A stretch of 64,000 bases of DNA from Arctopsyche grandis (GCF_051622035.1 NC_135356.1:15238079-15302078), one strand, 5' to 3'; positions 43,925-55,836 are shown, counted from the stretch's first letter. Numbers and translations: made by a program. Notes: generated by a model not told the origin, from the letters alone.

Positions 43925-45060
43925 TATATATGTATGTAGGGGAGCTTGCTTGGCCCACTCTTGTTCTCCATATGTATATATAAATGACATACCTATTCCA
44001 AAAAACTGTCACATAGCCCTATATGCAGATGATACAGCTTGCTTCACAAGTAGCAAAAACCAGACACTATTCTTAAAAATCTTGAATTTGCAATTAAAAC
44101 AATGACTGAACACTTCACTAAGTGGAAAATTCAAATTAATCAAACCAAAACAGACGCCATATTCTTTAGTGTTAGAAAACATAAGCCAAGTTCAGATCTG
44201 AAAATCCCCTCTGGAGAAAGTCTGAAATGGCAGTCAGTAATAAAATATTTAGGAGTAACGTTTGATAAAAGAATGAGATGGGCACCTCACATTGAGGCAG
44301 CGAAATGCAAGGCGATGCGGGGTATATCCTCAATATATCCAATATTTAATGGCCATCGTCCTTTATCAACGCTAAATAAAATAAAATTATATCGCGCGCT
44401 CATATTACCTTTATTAACCTATGCTTCACCTGTATGGAATAACGCCTCGAATACTAACCTTTCCAAGCTCCAAGTAATACAAAATAAATCCCTAAAAATA
44501 ATTTATAATACACCCATATATACTAACCTGAAAAAACTGCATGCCATATATAATATTCCGTTTGTTACAGACATTACTAACAAACTAACCAGTAGATTCT
44601 ATGACAGAATCACTAATAACTAGTCACCGGAGCCTGAAGGGGCCGTGTATTGTTCAAAGGTTGTAAATGCATTGTTAAAGGTTTGCCGAACAATGGATAG
44701 CACTGTGACTATCCTACCTCTACTAATAACCATACTAACACACTTGTGAAGAGTCTCGGTGATTACAACAAAATTACCTAAACACAATCTGCTTTAGGTC
44801 ATCGACTTTAGAGAGTCTTTAATTAATATTATGTATTAGATGTATTATGAACATTTATAAGGATTGTAAATAGGTTTTTGAGCTCTTTTTCCTATTATGC
44901 TTTAGATTAACATTAGAATAATATAATACTGTGATTACTAACCAAATTAAATTAAAATTGTAAAATAGAAAATGATCAATAGATCAGTAGCTATTAAAAT
45001 AGATATAAGATGTATTGTGAACATAATTTCGTAATAATAAAAAGCATTTAAAAAATCAAA
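43925..45060 (+). mobile_element. Jockey-like LINE 3' half, split by a MITE
   Basis: The reverse-transcriptase palm reads LFSIC/YINDIPIPKNC then HIALYADDTACFTSSKN (YADD catalytic motif). It shifts frame at about 44100 and continues TKWKIQINQTKTDAIFF and SVIKYLGVTFDKRMRWAPHI to FYDRITNN. MITE copy f (44621-44722) interrupts here; after it the frame continues HTNTLVKSLGDYNKIT and stops at 44781. A 3' UTR and A-rich end follow. It is 5'-truncated and frameshifted, hence dead. A sister 3' UTR lies at 60650-60866 and 61420-61480. Confidence 0.85.
44621..44722. mobile_element. Foldback MITE family M, copy f, inside LINE
   Basis: Starts TAGTCACCGGAGCCTGAAGG and ends GACTATCCTACCTCTA. It carries a perfect 8-bp duplication CTAATAAC (44613-44620 and 44723-44730). 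It lies within LINE coding sequence, which resumes in frame after one duplication copy. Confidence 0.9.
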
Positions 45061-46705
45061 AAATATATGTATGTATATTAGTGCTTCCAATCCCGGAAGG
45101 TTACTTCAGCACCGGGATTGCGGTGCTGGGAATTTCCGATCCCGGGATCCCGGTGCTATCACCGGGATTTCAAATGTATAAGAAAAAAAAGTTCAATTGC
45201 ATGTTTTCATATTTCAAAAACGTTCAATTGCATTTTGCAAACTCTCACGATGTTTCACGCAAAAAATACTCCCATATTGGCGTACTAATTTTGGGAGTTA
45301 GGCTACATTCTTTAAATTTTCGGTTCGCATCCACACCCATCCACGCCCCTGAACGTATCAAGCTGAAAATTTATATTTGTATTCTTTATGTACTAAATTT
45401 GATAAGGTTTTGGTCAGAAAGCAATTTTATTAAATAACTAAAACTTTTTTTGGACCGAATTCGTTACACATGAAGTTTAAATCCATCTCATTCGTTTTTT
45501 AGGGAGAGAATAGACGTCTGCAAATAAAATAAAAATACGAGAAATAAAATCATTTGTTATTGAACCGATTCAGTAAAATAATAATTTAAAACCTTTCCTG
45601 AAAACAAAAAATATACGAATTTTCGGAAAAATAAACGTTATACATCTGTTTTTGAGAAAAAATAGTAAAGGGGACCTTTCTAACGATTCGCTCCATAAGA
45701 TGAACAATTTCTAGGAATTTTATCCGAGGCATACCACTTAAAAACTAAAATATACTTGCTTCGAAATAATAAAATGTTTTTTTTCAAAGCACATAGCAGC
45801 GATTATTTTATTAGTTTACCCAAAGGTAACATATATAAGAAATAAACGTAGCATTCATAGATTCGTAGTATATCATTAATCATTAAATTCATAATATTTT
45901 CTAAATTTAACATATATCTAAATCTTACATCTAAATCTACATAGATTAGGAATAGATTTTATACTCAGAAACTGTTTAAAATTGTGTATTTAAATCTTAC
46001 TATATCGTCGAAGTATAATCAAATGTTATTTTGAAAGTATGAAGTAAATAAAAACGCTGGTTGATGATGAATCGTCCTATCAAAATTTTTTTAAGCAATT
46101 CAGTTTATATTATTCACGGAAATTTGTTTATTCCCATTTTTATTGCAGTAGGCAGTTGTTACATAGTCATTGGTATATACATAATCTTGAGGTTGGAAAT
46201 GGGCCCAGCAAAAGGGCCCACGCAAATATTTAAACTTACATTTCGAGCCTAATAAAAAAAAGTTAACCGATCCTTGGTCTGTTAAAGTATGTATTAGTTG
46301 TTTGTGTATATCGTAAGAAATTTGTTTTGTTGAAATACCCAAACTTTAGGTCCCAAAGTGCAATATCCTATAATTTTTTACACACGTGAAATAGTTAAAA
46401 AGTTATTTAATTTTACTGAGGGCCCATATTTTCCAACAGATAGTGGGGTCCACATGCCATCGGGCATGTTCGCTTGTATGGCCAGTCCGCCACTGTGTGT
46501 GTGTCTGTTTCCCGTCACTGACGTCACCCGTCGCTCGGCCTGACGTCGCACATGTAAAACGCTCCACACCCCCCCACTTCCCCGAATCTCCTCGACCACT
46601 TGGCTGTGCGCCTCTGTGAATTTGATTGGCTGTGTCTCCACGCGTCTGCCACATATGTACATACCCACATACCCACATCGCGTCCGTTTTTATATAATAC
46701 TAGTG

Positions 46706-47105
46706 TTGTGCCCGTTGAAATTTCAACGGGTGGTTTCGGAAATAAATTGATACATGATTTAAAATAAAGTTACAATACGTGTAGTAATAATTAATTAATC
46801 ACAATCGGAACAGAAACAGGGATCGGTATCTGGAACTGAAAATGGAGTCCGTATCCGAAACAAAAAGGAATCGGAAATCCAGCGGCCCCCCGTGCCCGGA
46901 TTCTGGATCCGGAAAGAAATTAATACAAGAATTAGGAATTAGGAATTACGAATTAAGAATTGTTACGTCATGTGCATCACCGACTTAAGCTTTGAGTCAA
47001 ATCCCCGCGTCTGGAATACTCGGCTGTGATTGGTTCCCCATACTTGTCCATGGTCCGTCACATACGTATGTACATCCTTAAATCGCATCTCTTTTTATAT
47101 ATAGT
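46706..47105 (-). mobile_element. Helitron-like element, minus strand
   Basis: In reverse complement the right end reads CCCGTTGAAATTTCAACGGG (a perfect hairpin) followed by CACAACACTAGT, a typical Helitron 3' terminus. The other end is near 47100 with CTATATATAAAAAGAGATGC, a common 5' start. No coding sequence. A similar terminus with changes is at about 62150. Confidence 0.65.
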
Positions 47106-47109
47106 ATAT

Positions 47110-49385
47110 ATACGTGCATATTTATATATAATATAAGACAAAAACTTTTAATTCGTGTATCAATTCCTTTCCGAAACCACTCGTTGAAATCAACCGGCAC
47201 AACAACCGGCACAACAGCACGACACAAGGGTATATTTGGTATAATACGCCTTTCAGCGCATTTATATAGCTGGATATGATTGTATGATAATTAAATATAT
47301 TATAAAATATATTAAAAGGTATAAGAAAATAAAGTATAATATTACAATGATGAGGTCTTATCGTGTCCTGTACATAGGTATTTCTCGATTTAAGATTTGA
47401 GACGTGCTTAGCTCTTTGCCCCCAAAGCGACAATTGTCAAAAGCATCTTTGACTTGTTTGAGGGTCTCGGGAAATATTCGAGGATGTTTGTTATGCTAGT
47501 AGTGTACGACTCATCTCGCTTATGAAATCTCCGAAAGGGGCCAAGAGTTTCAACCCGAGACGAAAAGGTGAAATCATTCAAATAGAATCAACGTTTTTAG
47601 TAGTCTGCTGAAGCATGGGTCTTGGCTACGGTTTCCAAATCGGATACTCGAATATATTTTTCATTCGATATTTGGCTTTTATTTTGTAATGGGAATGACA
47701 TGCACCAACATATTATAAAAATGATTTATTTAATTGTTATCTTTTATGAATCCAAATATGTAGTTCAAAATATATTTAATGTTTTTTTATAAAATGTTCA
47801 TAATAATTTCTATTTGGTATTTAAAGAATCTTTACGGTTGACGATCTGAAGGAAATTATGTTACGCTTAACTGTGTTTACTCCTGATGGGTATCTATGAG
47901 ACATCTTGTCGTAATCACCGAGGCCTTTCACTAATTTATTAGTCTAGTTATTGGTAGTTGTGTAGTATAAATTCCTGGCTAATTCGTTAGCGGTTAACTA
48001 ACGGGATATAGCTTATTCTGGCGATTCAATTTAATTTAAATTTAAAGCTTGTAAGTAATTTTTAGTGATCTATTTTATTTTGGGAATACTGAAAACGTAC
48101 TACGTATTGTTTTCCGTTTTAATTGTCCCCACAAGTATGTATGTATATAGCTTACATTGAACAAAATAAAAAAATGCGACCCTGGCTTACATTGAAAAAA
48201 TAATAATACGCTCTCAAAGTTAATAAAAAATTGTCGTTTGTATAGAAGGTTAAACTTATTTCTGAGTGACATTCTGAACGCTCTTTCATTTAACAAATGA
48301 AAATTAAAAATAATTAAAAATTCCGTTTCTTACAATTTCTTTGTATAATATAATGTATTACAGCGAGTAGAAATTCTCATTTCTTTGAAGTGGTTTCATG
48401 TGATTATTTTATTTTGAAGACAATGGAAAAAAAATACTGGAAATACATCTAGTAAATAATAATAAATAATATAAACACACAAATATATGTAAATCATTAT
48501 TTAAAAATATTTTTATTTAATTAAAGGACACATTTACATATATTAGATGATTGCATAAGTTCTATATGAATATTGGACACGAACTTCATCCAATGCTTCA
48601 ATAATAAAGTAAATAGTAATGAAACACATGTACATTAATCAATGAATTTATCATAATATAATACTAGTGAGTTTTGTAGAGCTTTAAAAATAAACGATTT
48701 AATGTTATTATTACTCAATAATGAGCCATTTGTATGTCTAATCAACTTCCTACGATGCAATAAAAAATCCCGCAAGAATTGTATGAAAAGAAAACAAATG
48801 AATCGTTTTCACGTTTTCTAAAATATTCATTTGTTTATTTTCTATTTTGATTCTTAATTTTTTTTATATTTTCCTGCTCTATAAATGGATTGATTGAAGC
48901 TGCATTTATATTATTTGATAATGCAAGATTTTAATCTAGTATAATATGTACTTACTAGGGTTTCTGACCGGGTCGACCCAAGACAGAAATTCCTGGAAAC
49001 TCTCGATGTTTATCGAAATTCCCAGGATTGAACCTGGGAATTTTGACGTCCAGTGTCACGGGAATTTTTATCTCGAATCCCGATAAAATATTTCAAATGA
49101 AAACGTTCTTTAAATGGCTTAATAAAGGCGAATGCATATCCTACGATAAAACTACATATAATGAAGCGAGTGTATCCTTTTTGTATTAACGATTCCATAA
49201 TGGAAGAAACTCTTTTGGAATCCGATAAAGATGATACAATTGTGCGTTTGACTATTAATGCAGAGTTAAATAAGTAGTTATCAAAGTAAAACTACAAAAT
49301 AGCATAAATAAAAATTGCGTCGACTTTAAAGAAAAAAATTGTATTTGAGAAATATAAACAAAATTAGATAATGAAACAAACCGGC
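47110..49385. other. Intergenic AT-rich region
   Basis: No gene seen. At 48985-49080 there is a CCCGG/GGGAATTTT-type imperfect inverted block (CCAGGATTGAACCTGGGAAT). Elsewhere only simple AT tracts. Confidence 0.4.
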
Positions 49386-49389
49386 CATA

Positions 49390-50432
49390 AGAGCAAGCCA
49401 AAAGTTCTACTTCCGGTTGTCGGATTTCATTAATTTTTTTTATTATTTAATTATATACATTTTTAATTCGAGACGTTCAGTGGTGTGGAATTTTAACTTT
49501 AAATATGTGGAACGAATCATGTGGTCATAACAATTTCACTTTTACAAAAGGAAATAATCCCACTTCCGGTCGATTCAATTTAATGATTTTTTGTAATTTT
49601 CATCACATTGATATAAGCATTATACTTGAATTTTATCGTGAAGAGCACACATATTTAAAGGGTCGAAAAAATCGAAATAGTGGATGAAAAATCGAACAAG
49701 AGTAAACTACCACTTCCGGTTGACTGGTGTTCACTAAATTTTATATATGTATAACTTGGTATTAAGCTTAAATTTCTAGATATGAAATTTCAGTTTAATA
49801 CACTTAAGGTTTCTGGGAAAAACATAAAAAACCTCGATTCCCTAAAACAGCGTTTCCCAAATGATGGGTCGCGACCCGGTACCGGGTTGCCAATTTCCTA
49901 AAATAAATAAATTATTGTTACATTTGATTTCTTTATAGGTTTATCTTCTTAAATATTTTTTATTATAACATATAAAGACTGTATGTACATATGTAAATAT
50001 ACTGTTATCTCCATACGTCTTTGTAAACATGAATATATGTATACTGTTTTATTTTACCCACAGGCCGGTAGTATAGGCGATAGCAAATTTAGTGGGTCAC
50101 AAAGGAGAAATATTAAAATAACTGGGTCGCCGAAAAATTAGTTTGGGAAACGCTGCTCTAGAGTAATCGTACTACATTCAGTTGAGGTAAAAATATTTAA
50201 AAAAAACAGTGTATAAAAGTTATGATTTTTTATTAAAGTATCGATAAGCACTTCGATTCGATAGGACAAACAGCGTTCAAAAAATCCCCAAATACATAGA
50301 TACACATACACGGTTTTTCTAGACCATGAAAACGTGATCAGTGATCGATTCGAGTTCGAATCAAAATCTCGAGTTCGTATTGTCGCATGACCACAAAACT
50401 TCATCTATTGTTACTACGTACATATATAAAGT
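49390..50432. repeat. Repeat family Y, copy 4, split by a hAT MITE
   Basis: Shares GTTCTACTTCCGGTTGTCGG at the left and the block GTGATCAGTGATCGATTCGA, TTGTTACTACGTACATA at the right with copy 2. A 308-bp hAT MITE sits in it at 49848-50155. Confidence 0.6.
49848..50155. mobile_element. hAT MITE (308 bp), CAGCGTTTCCCAAA ends
   Basis: Left CAGCGTTTCCCAAATGATGG and right TTTGGGAAACGCTG are inverted ends of hAT type, with GGGTCGCGACCC just inside. Flanks CCCTAAAA and CTCTAGAG agree at five of eight positions. The intact repeat-Y copy at 35155 reads CTCTAGAG once, supporting an aged duplication. Confidence 0.8.
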
Positions 50433-51060
50433 AAGAATGATATATATATTTTTTATATTACGCAGATCTTTCTCGGAGATTGTCCAATTACACAGCCCAG
50501 CTGTGAGTTGTCGTCAAATTAAAATTGAAATAAACAACACAGTTATATGCAAACGTTGACGAGTTGGGAATAGAAATCCGAAAATGTAATACGTAGACGT
50601 TCTCGAGTGTATACATCGATGTACGTATTACATATATGTAGAAACTCAACGCGCTAGCTTGTCGGGTATATGCGAGAAAGATTTAAAAATTCATGAGGTT
50701 TCTCATTTTTCCATATAGATAGAAAAAGTCGTCGAGCAGGGGGTGAAGTACACCCCATCCCTCGTATGTGAGATCATCGAGAAACAAAGGCAACCAACGG
50801 CTACCGACAACTTCAATTCTTCTCCCACACTACGAGTATAAACACAGGATGATCTGAAAACAACAATCGCTCTCTTGTGCTGCTGCTCGAGCCGAAAATT
50901 GTTTTACGACGCATGAAAGCGGGAAATTTATTGGAAAATTTGAATTTTATAAACTGTTTTAGGTTGTGCAATCCGTAAATTACAGTTGTGTGTATAAAAT
51001 ATTCAATAAATATGAGATAAGACGGAATAACGAATAAGAACGTTTCCCGATTCATTCATA
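50433..51060. other. Intergenic, mixed composition
   Basis: No gene or element ends recognised. Region 50640-50900 is less AT-rich than its surroundings, without an open frame. Confidence 0.35.
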
Positions 51061-51079
51061 TCGCTCGTCATGTGTGAAA

Positions 51080-51540
51080 ATTCTATATTTTATATTTATA
51101 TTTATTTATTTATTTATAACAATAATAACGTACATAATAACGTAATAATAATAAAATGACCAGTGTGACCTGACAGGGTGCCCCAATGCGTCACACCAGT
51201 TTACAAAACAAAAGAAAGAAAATAACAAAATAAAAACAATAAATATTTCAATTATTCATCTCATTCAAATAGTCTCGTGTTGAGTCTCAAGAAACTAAGT
51301 CATCAACATGACGATTGAACAGGTCCAAATGCCCATCAACCAGATTAAGGAACCGGATAGCCTTTACAAGAGACGAGTTATTGAAGGCAGACGTTTTCGT
51401 AGGAATAGGTTGGAAAAGTAAATGATGACGCAAAGCTCTACCACATTCAGGCGCCGAAAATTTAAATTCCAATAAAATCGAAGGGTTGTTGATTCTTCCC
51501 TTTAATATTCCAAAGAAATATTTGGAAATGGAATTTTAAA
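51080..51540 (-). mobile_element. LINE 3' end (same clade as 9.6-10.9 kb copy)
   Basis: The minus strand reads YFFGILKGRINNPSILLEFK, then CGRALRHHLLFQPIPTKTSA and LVKAIRFLNLVDGHLDLFNR before a stop at 51287. This parallels the C-terminus at 9843-10100 (FFKLLNGIIHNPQVLKEFRF). A hairpin follows at 51159-51200 and a TAAATAAATA tail ends at about 51095. Truncated, no reverse transcriptase core. Confidence 0.8.
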
Positions 51541-51559
51541 AGGAATGAAACTTAACTTA

Positions 51560-52440
51560 ATCTAGTGTATATACAAATTTTTCCTCCAAAAACACTTTCA
51601 GCATAAAAATAATCACAAGGAAAGTTGTTTAGCAACAAAATGTCACTCATATGTTACGTAATATGTATGTGACGTATTCGAAAGAATTGCTCAAAAAATA
51701 CAGATAGATGAGAAAAATAAAAATATACATATACATATACACGCAGACAATAAATGCATTTATACATAATCACAAAAAAACAAAATCAGATAAAGTAAAA
51801 ATATCAAATAATAAAATACAAAGTAGGGAATGTCTTGCACCTATAGCCAGACCAATATATAAGAACCGACCGCAAACACAAAACATCAAATATCAAAATT
51901 CCACTCATAAATCAATTATGAAAATAATGATTTGAAAATAATAATTATGAAAATAATGATTTGAAAATAATAATTATGAAAATAATAATTATGAAAATAA
52001 TGATTTGAAAAGAATGAAGCAAACAGATTTGTGAACTATGTACATATGTTTAATGTACAAAACCCAATACCCACATGTATGTATGTATAAACAAAGTTCG
52101 GTCATTGACCTCGTAACCTTGAATATTATAAAGTATTGAATATCATAGTTATTTAGAGCATTTTTTCTATCGTGACCGCAGTGTTAATGGTCAGCGTACA
52201 CTGTTCTGAGCGCGAGGGAGTAGTTTCGACTTCGCATTTTCGAATCATTTTTATTTTTCAAATATCGTTAAAAATAAATTGATTTCAATAATTTCAATTA
52301 AAAACATATATTTAATTGTTTTATATGAAAACAAAAAAAAAAGTGGTTCAAAAACTCGCTAAATAAAATTACTATAATCACATATTTTTATATGGTGAGA
52401 ACGAAATTTCAATTAATTTAAAAAAAAGCCGAATTGAAGA
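51560..52440. other. Intergenic AT-rich region with short ATGAAAATAAT repeats
   Basis: At 51917-52015 an imperfect unit ATTATGAAAATAATGATTTG is repeated about five times. Nothing else assignable. Confidence 0.5.
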
Positions 52441-52454
52441 ATCAGCTTTGGCGT

Positions 52455-52525
52455 GGTGTTTGAGACCGATAAGCTCAGTTTAGACCTATATGAGGCTATT
52501 TTGAGATCAAGGGTTCGACACCGCT
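52455..52525 (+). repeat. tRNA-like head, possible SINE
   Basis: GATAAGCTCAGTTTAGA resembles a box A, and AAGGGTTCGACACC a box B about 45 bp later. No complete cloverleaf could be drawn by eye, so a SINE head or tRNA relic is more likely than a working tRNA. Confidence 0.3.
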
Positions 52526-52631
52526 GCAATTCTCGACGAAAATTTATTCAAAGTTTAGGCTTTTTATCGATTCATTATGTTCGGCTAGCGTTAGGACACA
52601 CACACGCACACAGATTAGCGTTTTAATCATG

Positions 52632-52705
52632 TAATTGGTCAATTACATGCTTAATATATGTACTACTACATAGTTTGGTCATAAAAAAACATACATATGT
52701 ATTTT

Positions 52706-52773
<68 letters not shown>

Positions 52774-52847
52774 AAAATACATATGTATGTTTTTTTATGA
52801 CCAAACTATGTACTAGTACATATATTAAGCATGTAATTGACCAATTA
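52632..52847. repeat. 216-bp near-perfect palindrome around an (AT)n core
   Basis: The left arm starts TAATTGGTCAATTACATGC and runs through AGTTTGGTCATAAAAAAACA to the AT run at about 52710. The right arm is its reverse complement, ending TAATTGACCAATTA at 52847. The only arm mismatch noticed is TACTACTACA against TACTAGTACA. Confidence 0.9.
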
Positions 52848-53682
52848 AATACAAACCGTTGAATTTTTGCGCAATATAAATCACACAAAACTGTTTTCAA
52901 ATTGACTGAGTAAACTCTAGGAAAATATATACATACATATGTAGTCAATATATAGGTACATATTGTACATATATTTCCTTTTCATATCTTGTTTATTTAA
53001 TAGCTTACTATTTTATATATGTACATACATAGAAAGCATCGACGAGCACTCTAAGTTTCGTATATTTTATTTGACCGTTAGCTTTTTCGCGATTGGTTGA
53101 TCTCATTCCGCGAATTTATCTCTCGCGGCTTGTTCAATAATACATACAAATCTACATTAGAAGACAGTTATTGGCCTATCCTCTCCACTCTATGGCCATT
53201 CACTTTTCAGACGGCGCAAACGATAGGGATTTTTATCGCCCCCTGATTCACATGTCTTCAAAGAGGGTGCTCGGTGGGGTCCACGGAACCTATTATCCTA
53301 AAAACGGACATAAAACAGACAAACTTCCGAGTCGAGAAATTAATAGCCTTTTATGTTCTTTTGAAACGGTGACTAATAGCAACACGTGGCGGGGAGAAAT
53401 GGATGCGCAGAAAGTGGCCATAAACCGGACAAACGGTATGTATACACAAAAAATAAACAACAAAATATACTGACAGATATACATACATATATATATGTAT
53501 ATACGTGCGCAAACAAGACGTATAAATGATGAACAATGAGATTCCCAAGTATTATCATCCTTTTGTTCAAACATGAAGTCGATTCATTCCTTTTACAATA
53601 ACATGCTCCCTTGTCTGGGGGATGCTAAATTTTATATGGTGTCATAATTTCTTAATGAGACTTCCAGCAGCATATACTATAG
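52848..53682. other. Intergenic; short open frames not supported
   Basis: At 53171-53473 a 100-codon frame exists and the opposite strand is also open; neither shows a recognisable domain or codon bias. The 53180-53420 stretch is more balanced in composition and might be a decayed exon or element. Not called as a gene. Confidence 0.35.
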
Positions 53683-53890
53683 GTTAGCATATAATGCTTT
53701 TGAACAAAGTGTTCATGGGTTTAAATCTCAGCGGTTGCTGCTGGCCAGACCCTGGATATGTGATTTCAAGTCAATCGTTTTACCATTTTATCTGATTTTC
53801 ATTGAAACGGTTCAAACACAATGGTAACCCTTACCCATTTATCAGAAATTTCAAGTTTTCAGCATCCCGAATTTTATGAAATGCTGTAAA
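53683..53890 (+). mobile_element. tRNA-derived SINE family S, copy 3
   Basis: Box-A-like TATAGGTTAGCATATAATGC and box-B-like GGGTTTAAATCTC are followed by the shared body CTGCTGGCCAGACCCTGGAT and ATTTTCATTGAAACGGTTC. The 3' end is not as in the other copies, so it is probably truncated. Confidence 0.5.
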
Positions 53891-54130
53891 TTTGACCATA
53901 TTCATATACATATATGTCTATGTGGATGTTAATTGGTATTTGTATCAATTAATATATATAGTATATAGCCTTGTATAATATTTTGTTTGACCATAGATGT
54001 CGTGTCTAATGTAAAACATGATAAAGTAAAAATATGTATATGGGACATACATACTTGTAAAATAATAAAAAAATATATGTTATTAATATGTTTGACCACA
54101 ATTTGACGCAATGGGTCACTCTGTAATGCC

Positions 54131-54914
54131 TTCTTCTTTCTTCTTGTTAATGCCTTGTCCGCATCCGGACGTTGGCGACCACCTCGTCGATTATTTGAAT
54201 ATATCCGCATCGGTCTTCAGCGGCTCGGAACAGCTCTTCGGCGCTCATATCGGTCCACATGCGCATGTTTCGAAGCCAAGATAACTTTTTCCTGCCAATC
54301 CATTTTTTCCCTTCTATTTTCCCCATGGTTATCAAACGGAGAAATTCGTATTTTGGACCCCGTATCATGTGTCCGAGGTACTCCATCTTTCTCCGCTTGA
54401 TGACAGAAACAAGTTCCCTGCCTCTCCCCATCATGCCGAGGACAGCTTCGTTTGATATCTTTTTGGTCCACGGAATCTTCAGCATACGCCTATAGACCCA
54501 CATCTCAAAAGCTTCAATGCGGCTGATCATCTTGGTTTTCAGAGTCCACGTCTCACATCCGTGTAGTAATACTGTCCAGACGTAGCTCTTCGCGAATCTC
54601 AACCGCGTATGAAGATTGAGATGCTTGTTTGTAAGCGCCGCCTTCATTTTTACAAATGCTGTTCTAGCCATCTCGATGCGGATTCTTAGATCTTCATCTG
54701 GGTCCATCTCTTCATTCAGCCAGGTACCCAGGTATTTGAATCTTTTTACTCTTTCTATCACCTCTCCATCCAAGGTTAGATTCCCGGTGTCTGTTTGCAT
54801 TCTATCTACTATCATAAATTTTGTCTTCTTTAGATTTATGCGCAGACCTCTTCGATTGCTTTCTTGATGTACACGGTCTAGAGATCTTTGCAGGTCTGCA
54901 AAATAATGCAGTGG
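54131..54914 (-). mobile_element. RTE-like LINE, 5'-truncated, with 11-bp target duplication
   Basis: The insertion is bounded by TCTGTAATGCC at 54120-54130 and 54915-54925. On the minus strand the 3' tail reads AAGAAGAAAGAAGAA next to the left duplication. The element lies inside the hairpin of another LINE-type 3' end (loop GCAATGGG...CTGTAATGCC). Confidence 0.8.
54147..54908 (-). pseudogene. LINE reverse transcriptase C-terminal fragment
   Basis: The open frame begins upstream of its first ATG (54815): ADLQRSLDRVHQESNRRGLR, then INLKKTKFMIVDRMQTD. It continues through VKRFKYLGTWLNEEMDPDED (thumb), VWTVLLHGCETWTL, FEMWVYRRMLKIPWTKKISN and AEDRCGYIQIIDEVVANVR. The L-G-x-W/x-L, Y-G-C/H-G-C-E-T-W-x-L and R-R-M-L-K-I-x-W pattern is that of the RTE-related endonuclease-reverse transcriptases common in arthropods. 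Palm and endonuclease are missing, so it is inactive although the frame is intact. Confidence 0.8.
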
Positions 54915-54939
54915 TCTGTAATGCCACTGCGGTGTAAAA

Positions 54940-55830
54940 AATAAAATAAGATAAACTTGAAATTCCGTTGAAAGAAATTTTTTTTTACAATCTGTTATTT
55001 AAAAACTTTCAGTAAAATTTTTGGTTTATTTTAAATAATCAAAAATTTAAATATTTCAATTTTTGACTGGGATTTGAACCCAATTTGAATTTTTGATTTG
55101 TAAGGTGTAATTTTAATTTAAAATCAATTATTTTTACAAATGTTTGTTTATCAGTTGAATTCAAATTGGGTTCAAATTGCGGTCAAAAATTGAAATATTT
55201 ATTTGATAGCTATGAATACTTCTAATACTAACTATTCAAAACTCCAAGTCATCCGAATAAATATATAAAATGATTAATACGCCCATTTATATTAGTCTGA
55301 GAAGACTAGTCCAAAATTAACATGGCCGATTTAAAAATACTTTTACATTATACATATGTATATAAAATAATCTTTGATATAATTGATGCGTTTCCGCCAC
55401 AGAAATGATGTCACTCATTTAAATTCCATCAATATGGAGGCGAGATGACTATTGATGGTGTCAAAATTAGCGTGAGGGATGAAGGTGGAAAGCGTTTCGA
55501 GGTCCTGTCCGCCCCAGGAGACCCCATAGTCAAACTTAAATCGGAAAATGTCTCCTGCAGACGTGGCAGGGATGCGGGAAACGTAAACAACAACATACAC
55601 AGACGTCAAATATATATTATATCGATATATAATATTTATGCGAACTTTATATTGGAATTATATGTATGTAAATAGGAACACCAATACGTGTATGTATGTA
55701 TGTGTTTATATTATAATATATCTTAGTTTGTAGAATTTTTTTGGTATATTATACATATATATGTATGTACATATGTATATATTATTTGGAATTAGTCTCA
55801 TTTCGTCATATTATGCTTTTTTTTTTTTTT
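54940..55830. other. Intergenic AT-rich region
   Basis: At 55020-55200 the sequence contains complementary CAAATTGGGTTCAAATTG-type inverted segments. A LINE C-terminal trace (SNYSKLQVIRINI-like) may lie near 55230. No gene. Confidence 0.35.
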
Positions 55831-55836
55831 TTAAAT

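Larger units (their letters stand above)
43795..45440. repeat. Repeat family Y, copy 3, split by a LINE
   Basis: The left part (TTTATCTACATATG, then GGGATCATGCGATAATTCGA) stops at about 43905. The right part resumes at about 45320 with CGCCCCTGAACGTATCAAGC and TTGATAAGGTTTTGGTCAGA, as in copy 1 near 19790-19870. Between them lie the LINE and, at 45080-45170, a CCGGGAT-rich inverted block. Confidence 0.45.
43327..46495. mobile_element. hAT element (family CAGTGGCGGACTGG), 3.2 kb with nested insertions
   Basis: Ends are CAGTGGCGGACTGG and CCAGTCCGCCACTG, flanked by TGTGTGTG on both sides (43319-43326 and 46496-46503). It is the inverted relative of 13388-14700. Compared with that copy it has gained DNA between about 43795 and 45775: repeat Y, a LINE end and a MITE. 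No transposase is recognised. Confidence 0.8.

Noticed and set aside
53171..53473. 100-codon frame in balanced-composition DNA
   Set aside because: The opposite strand is equally open and no motif is recognisable; left as unassigned.
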